From contig NC_014472.1 of assembly GCF_000153165.2 (NCBI RefSeq), positions 1,733,501-1,797,500 on the forward strand: DNA of 64,000 bases. Reading direction: 5' to 3'. Numbering within the stretch: position 1 is the stretch's first letter; the number at the start of each line of letters is the position of its first letter. Positions 33,823 to 43,700 of the stretch are shown piece by piece. Source of the DNA: Maribacter sp. HTCC2170. Its GTDB lineage: Bacteria; Bacteroidota; Bacteroidia; Flavobacteriales; Flavobacteriaceae. The translations under genes were made by a program, and so were the position numbers. The notes beneath the pieces were generated by a model, which worked only from the letters and a program-made list of their open reading frames with translations, was not told where the DNA came from and did not search any database.

Positions 33823-36800
33823 ATGGGAACAAAAAGCAACTTCGTATTAATTGCCATTTTATTGTCCATTTATGGTCAGGCCCAACAACAGGTTTTATGG
33901 CAAATAGGTAAAGCAGATAATAGTAGTCACGAATTTGCACTAGCACCTAGCTACTACGCAAAATTTCTTAAAAACGATTTTGGTTGGGAAGACGGATCTT
34001 TTGTGATAGGCCATTCAAATATCAAAAAAGATTTTCCATATGTATTACCTGGAGCTATGGATTATTGGGGGGGTACTTCAGGGTTGTCTGGTATTCGACC
34101 TCATCAATTGAATTTGTTGTTTGCAATTAAAGACAAACCAAATCACGGGGATTGGAAATTGGTAATTGATATTCTGGAATGTAGTCCTGAAAAACCACCA
34201 TTATTCAAGGTCACCGTTAACGGGAAATCGTGGAAATTCCAACTGAAGAAAGGATTGAATGCTGAGGCTCTAAACGGTTCTATTGATAATACTGTAGAGC
34301 AAAAGTTTGAAATCACACTGGACTCTCAAATCATAAAAAAAGGGGGGAATGAAATACAATTGACTTCTTTGGATGGTAGTTGGCTTCTCTTTGATCAAAT
34401 ACGATTAGAAGGGCCACAGAAAGCAAAATTACTTGAATCAAAAAATATTCTATTAAGAGAAGTTGCCCCTGCGAACTATGAGATAGCTAACGGAAGTTCA
34501 AGGATGCAACCTATGTTAGTTGATCTTCAACATATAAGCGGTACCCCAGAATTGACAATACAACTTGATAACGAGGAGATTTTTAAAAAGAAAGTAGAAC
34601 ATGGGCGAAAAATATTTGAAGTGCCCATGCCTATAGTGGAAACACCTTTTAAAAGCGGGTATAAAGTACTTGTTGATGATGAAACCATAGAAGAGGGTTT
34701 CATTCAAAGGGCCCCACAAGATAAAAACCAAAATATAGATTATGTAGACACAAAAATTGGTTCTGGCCATTCTAGATGGATGATTGCCCCTGGACCTTGG
34801 ATGCCTTTTGGAATGGTAAAAATAAGTCCCGACAATCAAAACGAAGGTTGGCAAGCTGGCTATCAGCCAACGTTCGAGAGCGTAGGTACCTTTAGCCATA
34901 TTCATGAGTGGACAATGGCTGGTCTTGGTGTATTTCCAACGAATGGACCACTAATAACTGAAATTGGTAAACAAGGCAATCCTGATACGGGTTATCGTTC
35001 GCGTATAGATAAATCAACAGAGGAAACACCCTTGGGGTATTATGCTGTGACATTGAGCGATTATAATGTTAGGGCGGAGCTAACTGCCACCACTCGATGT
35101 AGTTTTCAGCGATACACCTATCCAAAAGAAATTCCCGATTCAAGAATTCTTGTCGATTTGAAAATACCGGCCGAATATGGGTACGATATAGAAGAAGTGT
35201 ATTTCAAGAAGGTGAGTGACACCAAAATAGAAGGATTTAGCACACAGATTTCGGCGTCAATTTGGGGTGAGCAGTATTATAGAAAACAAATGGTCGATGA
35301 TGGTGATAAAAAAAAGGAGTGGGATGAAATCGCCCAAGAATATACAGTTCATTTTGTAATGGAATTTGATAAACCAATTCAGAGGTTTGGCATTGTAAGA
35401 AACAACAAAAAGGAAGAATCCGTTTTTCTTGAAGTTGGTGAGGAATGGACTATTGGAAATCCTGAAGCAGTCGTGGCCTTTTTAGAATTTGATACCAAAA
35501 AGAACCAAGTTGTTCAGACAAGAACAGGTTTGTCTTATGTAAGTATTGAAAACGCCGCCTTGAATTTAGAGAAGGAAGTGGAAGAACCATTCGGGTGGAG
35601 TTTCGAGGCTGTACGTAGCCATCAGGAAAGTACTTGGGAAAATCTGTTGAAAAGAGTGCAAATATCTACTCCTGATAGATTGGAGAAAACAAGATTTTAT
35701 TCGAATATGTACCGAGCATTGGTAAGTCGTAACATATTCAGTGATGTCGATGGTAGTTGGATGGATGCCACGGAGCAAATACAGAAATTTAAGAACCCTG
35801 ATGATGTGGCTTTGGGGTGTGATGCTTTTTGGAACACCTTTTGGAATCTGAACCAATTTTGGAACCTCATCACGCCTGACTGGTCATCGAAATGGGTTAA
35901 ATCACAATTGGCGATGTACGATGCCACAGGCTGGCTGGCTAAAGGCCCTGCGGGTATGGAGTACATTCCTGTCATGGTTGCGGAACATGAAATCCCCCTT
36001 ATTGTAGGGGCATATCAAATGGGTATACGGGATTTTGATGAAGAAAAGGCCTTTAAGGCGGTTTACAAAATGCAAACAACAACTGGCCAGCAAGTAGGTA
36101 ATGGTTTTGCAGGCAATAGAGATTTGGATACTTATCTTAAACACAGATTTGTTCCTTATAATAAAGGTCGTTTTTCAAACTCCCTAGAGTATTCCTTTGA
36201 TGATTTCACGGTATCGCAATTTGCCTTGGCATTAAATAAAAAGGAGGAGTACCGTGAATTTATTAATCGTGGGTATTGGTGGCAGAATGTTATTGACCCA
36301 AATATTGGTTTTGCAAGACTTAAACATTCTGATGGCTCCTGGTACAAAGATTTTGATCCCATAAAGACAGGTGGAAACCATCAATATGTAGAGGGCAATG
36401 CATGGCAGCTTACTTTTTTCGTGCCGCAGGATGTACCCAGTTTGGCCGATATTATTGGGGAGGAAGAATTTACCAATAGATTGGATAGTGGTTTTAACGT
36501 TAGCAGTACTTGGCGTTATAATGCACCCAATGAGCTTTATTGGGATTTCCCGGTGATTCAAGGAAACCAACAATCCATGCATTTTGCATATTTATTCAAT
36601 TGGGTCAAAAAACCATGGCTGACCCAAAAATGGAGCCGGGATATCATGGATCGTTATTATGGTTTTGGAATTTCCAATGCCTATTTGGGCGATGAGGATC
36701 AGGGGCAAATGAGTGCTTGGTTCGTAATGTCTTCACTCGGGCTTTTTCAAACTGATGGAGGCACAAGGGTCAATCCTATTTATGAAATTGGAAGTCCTTT

Positions 36801-37056
36801 GTTCGAAGAAGTAACAATTGATCTTGGCCAACTATATGGGCGAGGTAAGTCTTTTACAATTTTGGCAGAGAATACCTCTTTCCACAATAAGTATGTGCAA
36901 AAAGCAATGCTAAATGGGGTTGAATTGAACAATTTTTGGGTTCCATCCAGTGAACTTTTAAAAGGGGGAAAACTCGTATTGACTATGGGCCCTGAGCCTA
37001 ATTTTAAATGGGGAACCGCGGTATTGCCTATAAGTCCGAAAAATATAGAAGAATGA
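33823..37056 (+). CDS. GH92 alpha-mannosidase with N-terminal carbohydrate-binding-like domain
   Basis: 1077 residues with a signal peptide (LIAILLSIYGQAQ). Residues ~25-200 form a beta-sandwich like polysaccharide-lyase accessory domains (VLWQIGKADNSSHEF, then WLLFDQIRLEGP). The GH92 part starts near 305: VDTKIGSGHSRWMIAPGPWMPFGMV, TFSHIHEWTMAG, then YVEGNAWQLTFFVPQD with the Glu acid and GDEDQGQMSAWFVMSSLGLF with the Asp base. GH92 enzymes are calcium-dependent, inverting exo-alpha-mannosidases, mostly alpha-1,2 or 1,3. Secreted to periplasm or surface. Its TGA overlaps the start of the next GH92 gene (ATGA). Confidence 0.93.
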   Translation: MGTKSNFVLIAILLSIYGQAQQQVLWQIGKADNSSHEFALAPSYYAKFLKNDFGWEDGSFVIGHSNIKKDFPYVLPGAMDYWGGTSGLSGIRPHQLNLLFAIKDKPNHGDWKLVIDILECSPEKPPLFKVTVNGKSWKFQLKKGLNAEALNGSIDNTVEQKFEITLDSQIIKKGGNEIQLTSLDGSWLLFDQIRLEGPQKAKLLESKNILLREVAPANYEIANGSSRMQPMLVDLQHISGTPELTIQLDNEEIFKKKVEHGRKIFEVPMPIVETPFKSGYKVLVDDETIEEGFIQRAPQDKNQNIDYVDTKIGSGHSRWMIAPGPWMPFGMVKISPDNQNEGWQAGYQPTFESVGTFSHIHEWTMAGLGVFPTNGPLITEIGKQGNPDTGYRSRIDKSTEETPLGYYAVTLSDYNVRAELTATTRCSFQRYTYPKEIPDSRILVDLKIPAEYGYDIEEVYFKKVSDTKIEGFSTQISASIWGEQYYRKQMVDDGDKKKEWDEIAQEYTVHFVMEFDKPIQRFGIVRNNKKEESVFLEVGEEWTIGNPEAVVAFLEFDTKKNQVVQTRTGLSYVSIENAALNLEKEVEEPFGWSFEAVRSHQESTWENLLKRVQISTPDRLEKTRFYSNMYRALVSRNIFSDVDGSWMDATEQIQKFKNPDDVALGCDAFWNTFWNLNQFWNLITPDWSSKWVKSQLAMYDATGWLAKGPAGMEYIPVMVAEHEIPLIVGAYQMGIRDFDEEKAFKAVYKMQTTTGQQVGNGFAGNRDLDTYLKHRFVPYNKGRFSNSLEYSFDDFTVSQFALALNKKEEYREFINRGYWWQNVIDPNIGFARLKHSDGSWYKDFDPIKTGGNHQYVEGNAWQLTFFVPQDVPSLADIIGEEEFTNRLDSGFNVSSTWRYNAPNELYWDFPVIQGNQQSMHFAYLFNWVKKPWLTQKWSRDIMDRYYGFGISNAYLGDEDQGQMSAWFVMSSLGLFQTDGGTRVNPIYEIGSPLFEEVTIDLGQLYGRGKSFTILAENTSFHNKYVQKAMLNGVELNNFWVPSSELLKGGKLVLTMGPEPNFKWGTAVLPISPKNIEE

Positions 37057-39446
37057 AACAGATTATCGCCTTTCTAATTATATTATTATGTTTTGCGAGT
37101 TGCAAAGACAATAAAGAACTACAGCAGCAAAAACCATTACACGATTTAGTTCAATACGTAGATCCGCAGATTGGCTCAGTACACGGCCGATGGTTCTTTT
37201 ACACTCCTGCAGCTCGTCCATTCGGAATGGCCAAATTGGCACCTCACACCAACGCCTATAACAGCCAAGGTGGGTGGGGACCTACGGGATACGACGATAG
37301 GCATACTTCAATAGAGGGTTTTGGTCATTTTCACGAGTTTCAGATTGGTGGTTTGGTTTTTATGCCAACTGTTGGGGAATTAAAAACGGTACCCGGCACT
37401 TTGGAGGATCCAGATATAGGTTACAGATCTCGATTTTATAAAAAAGATGAAACGGCCGAACCAGGATACTATAAGGTAAGATTAAAGAATTATAACATAA
37501 AAGCAGAGATTACAGCAACTGAGCGTGTGGGGTACCACCGGTATACTTTCCCTAAAACCAAAGAAGCGAATGTAATCATTGATATTGGACACAAGCAGGG
37601 AGAAAGTAGTGATGTGGTTTCAGCACATGCAAAATTGGTGAATGATACCGAAATAGAAGGATATATCGAAACCAATCCCGAATACGCAAAGTTTTGTGAC
37701 CCTGGTAAAACGGTAAAAATGTATTTCGTTGCCAGACTTGGCAAAGAAGCTCTTCAAATGGGGAGCTTCGTAAATGAAATAAGGCATGAAGGTGCGGTAG
37801 AGACCATTGGAACTGATAATGGCCTTTACTTGACATTCAATATGGAAAAAGATAGTGTGCTTGAAATCCAGACTGGATTAAGCTATACTTCCATCGCCAA
37901 TGCACGTTTAAATTTAAAGACTGAAACCAATGGAAAGACCTTTGAATCGGTAAAACAGGAGTCTAAGGATGATTGGAACAAGAAACTGAATAAAATCGTT
38001 GTGGAAGGAGGTAAAAAGGAAGACAGGGTAAAGTTCTATACTGGCTTGTATCATGCTCTATTGGGACGCGGACTATCAAATGATGCGAACGGGGATTATC
38101 CTTTATCTGAAGATAAAATTGGGCATACCGCATTAAATGAAAAGGGTAAACCTAAATACAATCATTACAATACGGACGGTATTTGGGGAGGTTTTTGGAA
38201 TTTGAGCCAAGTATGGGCATTGGCCTATCCTGACTATTTTAGTGACTATATACAATCAAATATCGATTTCTACAAAGATACGGGCTGGCTGCATGATGGC
38301 ACAGCAAATGGAGTTTTTACAAATGGTGTTCAAACTAATTTTCAAGGATTATTATTGGCTTCGGCGTACAATGTTGGGATTCGGGATTTTGATGTGAAAA
38401 CAGGTTATGAAGCTGCGTTAAAGAATGAATTGGAATACAACGGACGCAACTTGGGGAATGGTAAATATGACCTGAGCTATTTTGTCAAAGACAAGTATGT
38501 GCCTTATAAGGATACCATAATCTCAAACGGATGGGTTTTCAATTTTGGAGCTTCCCATACTTTGGAATATAGCTTTAGTTCCTATGCCGTGGCTCAGATG
38601 GCAAAGGATAAAAAGGATGAGGTCAACTACGAGAAGTTGATGAAGCAGGCAGATTATTATAAGAACCTATTTGACCCAGTTACTAAATTCATTAGGCCCA
38701 AATTGAAGAATGGCTCCTTTATCAAGGATTTTGATCCAATGAAAGGCTGGGATGGTTTTCAAGAAGGAAATGCCTATCAATTCACATGGTATGTTCCCCA
38801 AGATCCTAAAGGACTAATTGATTTAGTAGGAAAACCACTTTTTAATGAGCGTTTGGAAACCATGTTCAACGACGCACAGAAAAGTATGTTTGGCGGTGGG
38901 TCGGAAGAAATACATAGTTTTTCTGGAGTCGAAAAATTATACAATCATGGGAATCAACCCTGTCTGCATAACCCTTGGCTGTTCAATTATTCAGGAAAAC
39001 CCTGGTTGACTCAAAAATGGGTTCGTACCATTTGTAATGAGTTTTACGGTACGGAACCATTGCATGGGTATGGTGTAGGACAAGATGAAGATCAGGGACA
39101 ACTGGGGGCTTGGTATGTAATGGCTTCCTTGGGATTGTTTGATGTTCAGGGCCATACCTCTGCGAACCCTTCCTTTCAATTTGGAAGTCCGTTATTTGAA
39201 AGGATCACCATCCAATTGGATAATGACTATTACGAAGGAAAAGAACTTGTACTTGAAACCAAAAATCAAAGTCAGGAGAATTTATACATCCAGTCGCTTT
39301 CATTTAATGGAAAACCAGTGAACAATAATTGGATGTATCGCAAAGAACTTATAAATGGAGGAAAACTTATTTTTGAATTAGGCCCTGAACCTAACAAGCA
39401 ATGGGGTATAGAAGTGCTGCCTCCCTCAATGTCAAATGAAAAATAA
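37053..39446 (+). CDS. GH92 alpha-mannosidase, lipoprotein
   Basis: 797 residues from the ATG at 37053, which overlaps the previous stop codon (ATGA), giving translational coupling. The N-terminus IIAFLIILLCFASC is a lipoprotein signal with Cys at about 17. It lacks the extra accessory domain of its neighbour. GH92 marks: VDPQIGSVHGRWFFYTPAARPFGMAKL, GFGHFHEFQIGG, then FQEGNAYQFTWYVPQD (catalytic Glu) and GQDEDQGQLGAWYVMASLGLF (Asp base). Having two GH92 genes suggests two linkages are handled. The Trp/Phe/Tyr-rich start (RWFFYTP) differs from the first enzyme (RWMIAPG), consistent with a different subsite. Confidence 0.93.
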   Translation: MKQIIAFLIILLCFASCKDNKELQQQKPLHDLVQYVDPQIGSVHGRWFFYTPAARPFGMAKLAPHTNAYNSQGGWGPTGYDDRHTSIEGFGHFHEFQIGGLVFMPTVGELKTVPGTLEDPDIGYRSRFYKKDETAEPGYYKVRLKNYNIKAEITATERVGYHRYTFPKTKEANVIIDIGHKQGESSDVVSAHAKLVNDTEIEGYIETNPEYAKFCDPGKTVKMYFVARLGKEALQMGSFVNEIRHEGAVETIGTDNGLYLTFNMEKDSVLEIQTGLSYTSIANARLNLKTETNGKTFESVKQESKDDWNKKLNKIVVEGGKKEDRVKFYTGLYHALLGRGLSNDANGDYPLSEDKIGHTALNEKGKPKYNHYNTDGIWGGFWNLSQVWALAYPDYFSDYIQSNIDFYKDTGWLHDGTANGVFTNGVQTNFQGLLLASAYNVGIRDFDVKTGYEAALKNELEYNGRNLGNGKYDLSYFVKDKYVPYKDTIISNGWVFNFGASHTLEYSFSSYAVAQMAKDKKDEVNYEKLMKQADYYKNLFDPVTKFIRPKLKNGSFIKDFDPMKGWDGFQEGNAYQFTWYVPQDPKGLIDLVGKPLFNERLETMFNDAQKSMFGGGSEEIHSFSGVEKLYNHGNQPCLHNPWLFNYSGKPWLTQKWVRTICNEFYGTEPLHGYGVGQDEDQGQLGAWYVMASLGLFDVQGHTSANPSFQFGSPLFERITIQLDNDYYEGKELVLETKNQSQENLYIQSLSFNGKPVNNNWMYRKELINGGKLIFELGPEPNKQWGIEVLPPSMSNEK

Positions 39447-39452
39447 CAGAAG

Positions 39453-40748
39453 ATGAACAAACTATTGATTTTCGTTTTTGGACTCCTATTAATGGGATGT
39501 GCCGAGCAAAAAAAGGAAGAGAATGAATTAGCCAATAAAATTTTGGCTAATGAACAATTTAAAGATGTAAAAAGTAGGGCAATAGCGGTGGTGAAAACTG
39601 GATTCAATGCAGGTGATGGCTATCGTGAGGTCTGGATAAGGGACTATAATACTTTTATAGAGCTTTCGGCTGAAGTCTATCCTGCTGAGGAATTAAAAGA
39701 AAATCTTCTTGTGTTTTTCCGTATGCAGGGTGATGATGGGAATATTCTTGACGGATTTACACCTGCAGAAAAAATATCGAAAGAGGAGACCGACTTTAGT
39801 TATTTTGAATTGGAACCGCGTTATGCCGGACACAAAAACACGGTAGAAACAGATCAGGAAACCTCATTGATTCAAACGGTATACAAATATGTACAATCAA
39901 CCGGAGATGAATCTATTCTTGATGTTCAAGTTGGGGATAAAACTGTGGCCCAACGTATGGAAAGGGCAATGCAGTTTCTAATGAATGAACGATTTTCTAC
40001 TGAATATGGTTTAATATGGGGTGCAACCACTGCCGATTGGGGCGATGTACAACCAGAACATGGTTGGGGTGTTGATATTGATGAGAACACGCACAGGGCA
40101 ATAGACATTTATGACAATGCCATGTTCATAATAGCTCTCGATAATATGATTGAGCTATTGCCAGATGTAAGAGAAAAATGGCTTCCTATTCGTCATAAAT
40201 TGGCTAAAAATTCTAGAAAACACCTTTGGGATGGAAACGACAAAAAATTCATTCCTCATATATACTTGGATGGCAGTCCGTTCCCTGAAGATTTCAATGA
40301 AAGTGAAATCTATTATTTCGGGGGCACAGCAATCGCTATTGAAGCCGGGTTATTATCTGAAGATGAGATCAATGTTTCTATAAAAGAAATGATATCAAGG
40401 GTAAAACAAGCAGGGGCCGCTTCCATAGGGTTAACCTTGTACCCACCATATCCAGATGGGTACTTTGTAAACCAAATTATGAATCCAGAATACAGCTATC
40501 AAAATGGAGGTGATTGGACGTGGTTTGGCGCTAGGATGATTAGCCAATTGGTAAAAAATGGCTTTATCAAGGATGCCTACGAGCAGTTATTACCTATGAC
40601 GGAAAGAGTAGTAACTAATGACGGGTTTTATGAATGGTACACCAAAGAGAACGAACCTAAAGGATCGGGTACTTTCAGGGGTTCTGCCGGGGTACTGTAT
40701 ACAGCCATTCTTCAATTGGAGGAGTGGGCCAAATCTCAAAACAAATAG
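39453..40748 (+). CDS. Lipoprotein six-hairpin (alpha/alpha)6-barrel glycosidase, family uncertain
   Basis: 431 residues; LLIFVFGLLLMGC is a clear lipobox with Cys at about 16. The body reads as an (alpha/alpha)6-barrel: GYREVWIRDYNTFIELS near 60, IWGATTADWGDVQPEHGWG near 190, YSYQNGGDWTWFGARM near 350 and FRGSAGVLYTAIL at the C-terminus. The WxRD near the N-terminus recalls GH125 exo-alpha-1,6-mannosidases (MWLRDS), and the length agrees, but the rest is not a clear match; GH15/GH63-like families are alternatives. Its place between two alpha-mannosidases and mannose metabolism genes supports a role in trimming a mannoside, perhaps a different linkage. Confidence 0.7.
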   Translation: MNKLLIFVFGLLLMGCAEQKKEENELANKILANEQFKDVKSRAIAVVKTGFNAGDGYREVWIRDYNTFIELSAEVYPAEELKENLLVFFRMQGDDGNILDGFTPAEKISKEETDFSYFELEPRYAGHKNTVETDQETSLIQTVYKYVQSTGDESILDVQVGDKTVAQRMERAMQFLMNERFSTEYGLIWGATTADWGDVQPEHGWGVDIDENTHRAIDIYDNAMFIIALDNMIELLPDVREKWLPIRHKLAKNSRKHLWDGNDKKFIPHIYLDGSPFPEDFNESEIYYFGGTAIAIEAGLLSEDEINVSIKEMISRVKQAGAASIGLTLYPPYPDGYFVNQIMNPEYSYQNGGDWTWFGARMISQLVKNGFIKDAYEQLLPMTERVVTNDGFYEWYTKENEPKGSGTFRGSAGVLYTAILQLEEWAKSQNK

Positions 40749-40756
40749 TTGATTTT

Positions 40757-41494
40757 ATGAATTTCAAATTAAATCATAACAGCCCAATTCCTCTACATGC
40801 ACAAATTGAAGCATATTTAAGGGATTTAGTAAAACAGGATGAATATTGCGAAGGGAAAAGGTTTTTACCCAAAGAAGTGACCCTTGCTAAAAGATTGGGG
40901 GTTTCTAGGAATACGGTGCGACAGGCGGTCAATACCTTGGTAAATGAGCATTTGATTGAACGTAAAAAAGGGGTTGGCACCAAAGTGGTCAATAAAAAAA
41001 TAGCCACTAAACTTGACAATTGGATCAGTTTCACAAAAGAAATGCGCAAACAAGGGATTGAAGTGGTCAATTACCTCGTAACTGTTTCATTGGTCAAAGC
41101 CCCAGAAGAAGTATATGAAGCCTTATCTGTTTCTAAGGAGAAGAAATTATGGAAGCTGGAAAAAATTCGGGGATCAAAAGATGCCAAATATTTGTATTCC
41201 GTATCCTTTTTTCATCCAAGAGTAGGTATTACTGGGAATGAGGATTTTGTATTGCCATTGTATGAGGTGTTGGAAGTCGAGCATGATATTCTGGTAGCTA
41301 CTTCCAAAGAAAAGATAAGTGCCATAAAAGCAGATAAAACCCTTAGTTCAATTCTCGAACTCACAACCAATATGCCAATATTGAAACGAGAGCGATTAGT
41401 ATGTGATCCAGGAGATAGACCAATAGAATATAACATTGTTTATTATCATACAGACTATTTTACATACGATATTGAAATTAAAAGAGAATTCTAA
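40757..41494 (+). CDS. GntR-family regulator with UTRA sensor domain (HutC subfamily)
   Basis: 245 residues from the ATG at 40757, 8 bases after the upstream stop; the earlier ATG at 40724 would overlap. The winged helix is at about 10-75: IPLHAQIEAYLRDLV, then LAKRLGVSRNTVRQAVNTLV and IERKKGVGTKV. The UTRA ligand domain follows from about 95 (ITGNEDFVLPLYEVLE, then ERLVCDPGDRPIEYNIVYYHTDYF). UTRA repressors usually bind a sugar phosphate from the pathway they control; mannose-6-P or a related sugar would fit. A HutC-type palindrome lies in the operon promoter at 31982-31997. Confidence 0.9.
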   Translation: MNFKLNHNSPIPLHAQIEAYLRDLVKQDEYCEGKRFLPKEVTLAKRLGVSRNTVRQAVNTLVNEHLIERKKGVGTKVVNKKIATKLDNWISFTKEMRKQGIEVVNYLVTVSLVKAPEEVYEALSVSKEKKLWKLEKIRGSKDAKYLYSVSFFHPRVGITGNEDFVLPLYEVLEVEHDILVATSKEKISAIKADKTLSSILELTTNMPILKRERLVCDPGDRPIEYNIVYYHTDYFTYDIEIKREF

Positions 41495-41506
41495 ATCAAA
41501 ATAATT

Positions 41507-42436
41507 ATGAAAAAAGATATAGCCATTGGAGTTGATGTTGGCGGAAGTCATATTGTTAGTGCTGCCGTGAACCTGAAAACCAATGAAATAATTCTGGCGA
41601 CCACTCATTCTGTCAAAGTAAACAACAAGGAATCCAAGGATGTTGTATTAGAAAACTGGAGCAGAGCTATTAACGAGACCATTGAAAGTGCTGGGATTGT
41701 AAATACAACTAATATTGGGTTTGCTATTCCAGGACCTTTTAATTACAAAAGCGGAGTGGCGATGTTCGAAGGTGATAATGACAAATATGAGAGCTTGTAT
41801 AAAGTTTCGATACCCGAAGAATTACCTAAATATATCAATAGTGATGAAGTTGATTTAAGATTTTTAAACGATGCTACTTCCTTTGGTGTTGGCGTATCAA
41901 AACAAGGAAAAGCGAAATTGTATAGCAAAGTGATTGTTGTAACGTTGGGCACGGGGTTTGGTTCTGCTTTTATCGAAAATGGCATCCCGCAAGTACATAG
42001 TGATGAAGTACCCGAGGGAGGATGTTTGTGGGATAAACCATTTAAATCTGGTATTAGTGATGACTATTTTTCTACGCGATGGTGCATAAACAGGTACGAG
42101 GAGCTTACAGGGGAAAAGTTACTAGGTGTTAAAGAGGTGGCAATGGTGAATAATCCTCATTCAAAAGCAGTTTTTGACGAATTTGGTTTGAACATGGCAA
42201 CGTTCATGATGCCTTTTATTGAAAGGTTCAAAGCGGATATTATTGTAATGGGAGGTAATATTTCAAAGGCAAGCGAGCTATTTCTACCGACTTTTGAAAA
42301 GAAAATGTTGGATTATGGGTCACGGGTTGAAATTGAAATATCGAACTTAATGGAAGATGCCGCTATATTGGGTAGTGCTAAGCTATTTGACCCTGTTTTT
42401 TGGCAATCGGTGAAAGACGAATTACCTGAACTTTAA
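41507..42436 (+). CDS. ROK-family sugar kinase
   Basis: 309 residues. The ATP-binding motif DVGGSHIVSAAV is at about 9-20, followed by GFAIPGPFNY and catalytic Asp in FLNDATSFGVGV. VTLGTGFGSAFIENG is the phosphate 2 motif. The zinc-binding Cys cluster common in many ROK kinases (CxCGxxGC) is absent. With the isomerase and mannosidases it most simply phosphorylates mannose to mannose-6-P; glucose or N-acetylmannosamine are possible too. Cytoplasmic; 12 bases after the regulator gene. Confidence 0.85.
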   Translation: MKKDIAIGVDVGGSHIVSAAVNLKTNEIILATTHSVKVNNKESKDVVLENWSRAINETIESAGIVNTTNIGFAIPGPFNYKSGVAMFEGDNDKYESLYKVSIPEELPKYINSDEVDLRFLNDATSFGVGVSKQGKAKLYSKVIVVTLGTGFGSAFIENGIPQVHSDEVPEGGCLWDKPFKSGISDDYFSTRWCINRYEELTGEKLLGVKEVAMVNNPHSKAVFDEFGLNMATFMMPFIERFKADIIVMGGNISKASELFLPTFEKKMLDYGSRVEIEISNLMEDAAILGSAKLFDPVFWQSVKDELPEL

Positions 42437-42446
42437 ATCAATAAAG

Positions 42447-43604
42447 ATGACTTCAAAAAAAATCGAGGTTAGCAAACTGTTTCCGGTCTTCCTAACATTT
42501 ATTGTCATGGGCTTTGTTGATATTGTTGGGGTTTCAACAGGATACGTGCAGAAAGATTTTGGTCTTTCAGATTCTATGGCACAGTTTATTCCTTCAATGG
42601 TTTTTATATGGTTTTTTGTTTTTTCAATCCCTGTAGGAATCCTTCAAGATAAACTTGGTAAAAAGAAAATGATGAACATTGGGATCATCATTACAATTTT
42701 AGGAATGTTGATTCCTTTCCTGCATTATTCTTTTGAGGTGATATTAATCGCTTTTGTGTTTATGGGTATAGGTAATACCATTGTACAGGTGGCGGCAAGC
42801 CCTTTACTGCAAGAAGTATCATCTAAAAACAAACTCTCTAGTTTTTTAAGCCTTTCCCAGTTTATAAAGGCCATAACTTCTTTAACGGGACCAATTATTG
42901 CTACCTATTTGGCCATAACCTATGATAATTGGATATTGGTATTTCTCATATATGCCATAATATCATTAGTAAATCTACTTTGGCTTTCCTTGACTAAGAT
43001 TGATGAAAATATAAAATCTGAAGCGCCAGCAACATTCGGTTCATGTATGGCATTACTGACCAATAAATTTGTACTGACCATGGTAATTGCAATTTTTCTT
43101 ATTGTCGGTGCAGATGTGGGTATGAACACTAATATTCAGGCTTTTTTGATGAAAATTCACGGACTTACTTTGGAAAATGCCTCCTATGGGATAAGTGTTT
43201 ATTTTACTGCATTAATGATCAGTAGGTTTACTGGGGCCATTTTGTTACAGTATTTAAAACCGATGTTTTTTTTGGTGACCACCACGGTTTTATCCATTAT
43301 CGGTACTACGGCGATTATGTTTTCTGCTACCGAGGTAATGGCCTATATATCAATATTTATTGTGGGACTAGGTGCTGGCAATCTTTTCCCTTTGGTGTTT
43401 TCTATGGCTATTAATAAAATGCCCACAAGATCAAATGAGATATCGGGTCTATTGATAATGGCAATTGTGGGAGGAGCTATAATTCCGCCTATTATGGGTT
43501 TTGTAAGCTCGTACTCGGGAATATTGGGAAGTCTTACTGTTCTTGGTTTATGCTTTGTCTATTTGCTTATTATTCCATTTTCCATGAAGAAAGAAAATAC
43601 ATAA
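42447..43604 (+). CDS. MFS sugar transporter (probable mannose/monosaccharide importer)
   Basis: 385 residues with about 12 membrane segments. The MFS loop 2-3 motif appears as GILQDKLGKKKMMNIG at about 62-77. It starts with the Gly-rich TM1 FIVMGFVDIVGVSTGYVQKDFG, resembling the FucP/sugar:proton branch of Bacteroidota. Placed last after the kinase, it should bring released monosaccharide through the inner membrane. No SusC/SusD pair is in the operon, so the outer-membrane step must be served by another locus or by porins. Confidence 0.85.
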   Translation: MTSKKIEVSKLFPVFLTFIVMGFVDIVGVSTGYVQKDFGLSDSMAQFIPSMVFIWFFVFSIPVGILQDKLGKKKMMNIGIIITILGMLIPFLHYSFEVILIAFVFMGIGNTIVQVAASPLLQEVSSKNKLSSFLSLSQFIKAITSLTGPIIATYLAITYDNWILVFLIYAIISLVNLLWLSLTKIDENIKSEAPATFGSCMALLTNKFVLTMVIAIFLIVGADVGMNTNIQAFLMKIHGLTLENASYGISVYFTALMISRFTGAILLQYLKPMFFLVTTTVLSIIGTTAIMFSATEVMAYISIFIVGLGAGNLFPLVFSMAINKMPTRSNEISGLLIMAIVGGAIIPPIMGFVSSYSGILGSLTVLGLCFVYLLIIPFSMKKENT

Positions 43605-43700
43605 CATGATTAAATAGCCTTCTTAGCACAATAATGCCCTATTAATTCTAAGGGTGTTTGGTTTGATTTGTATATTTTTAGCGGTAAAGACCGTTCAATA

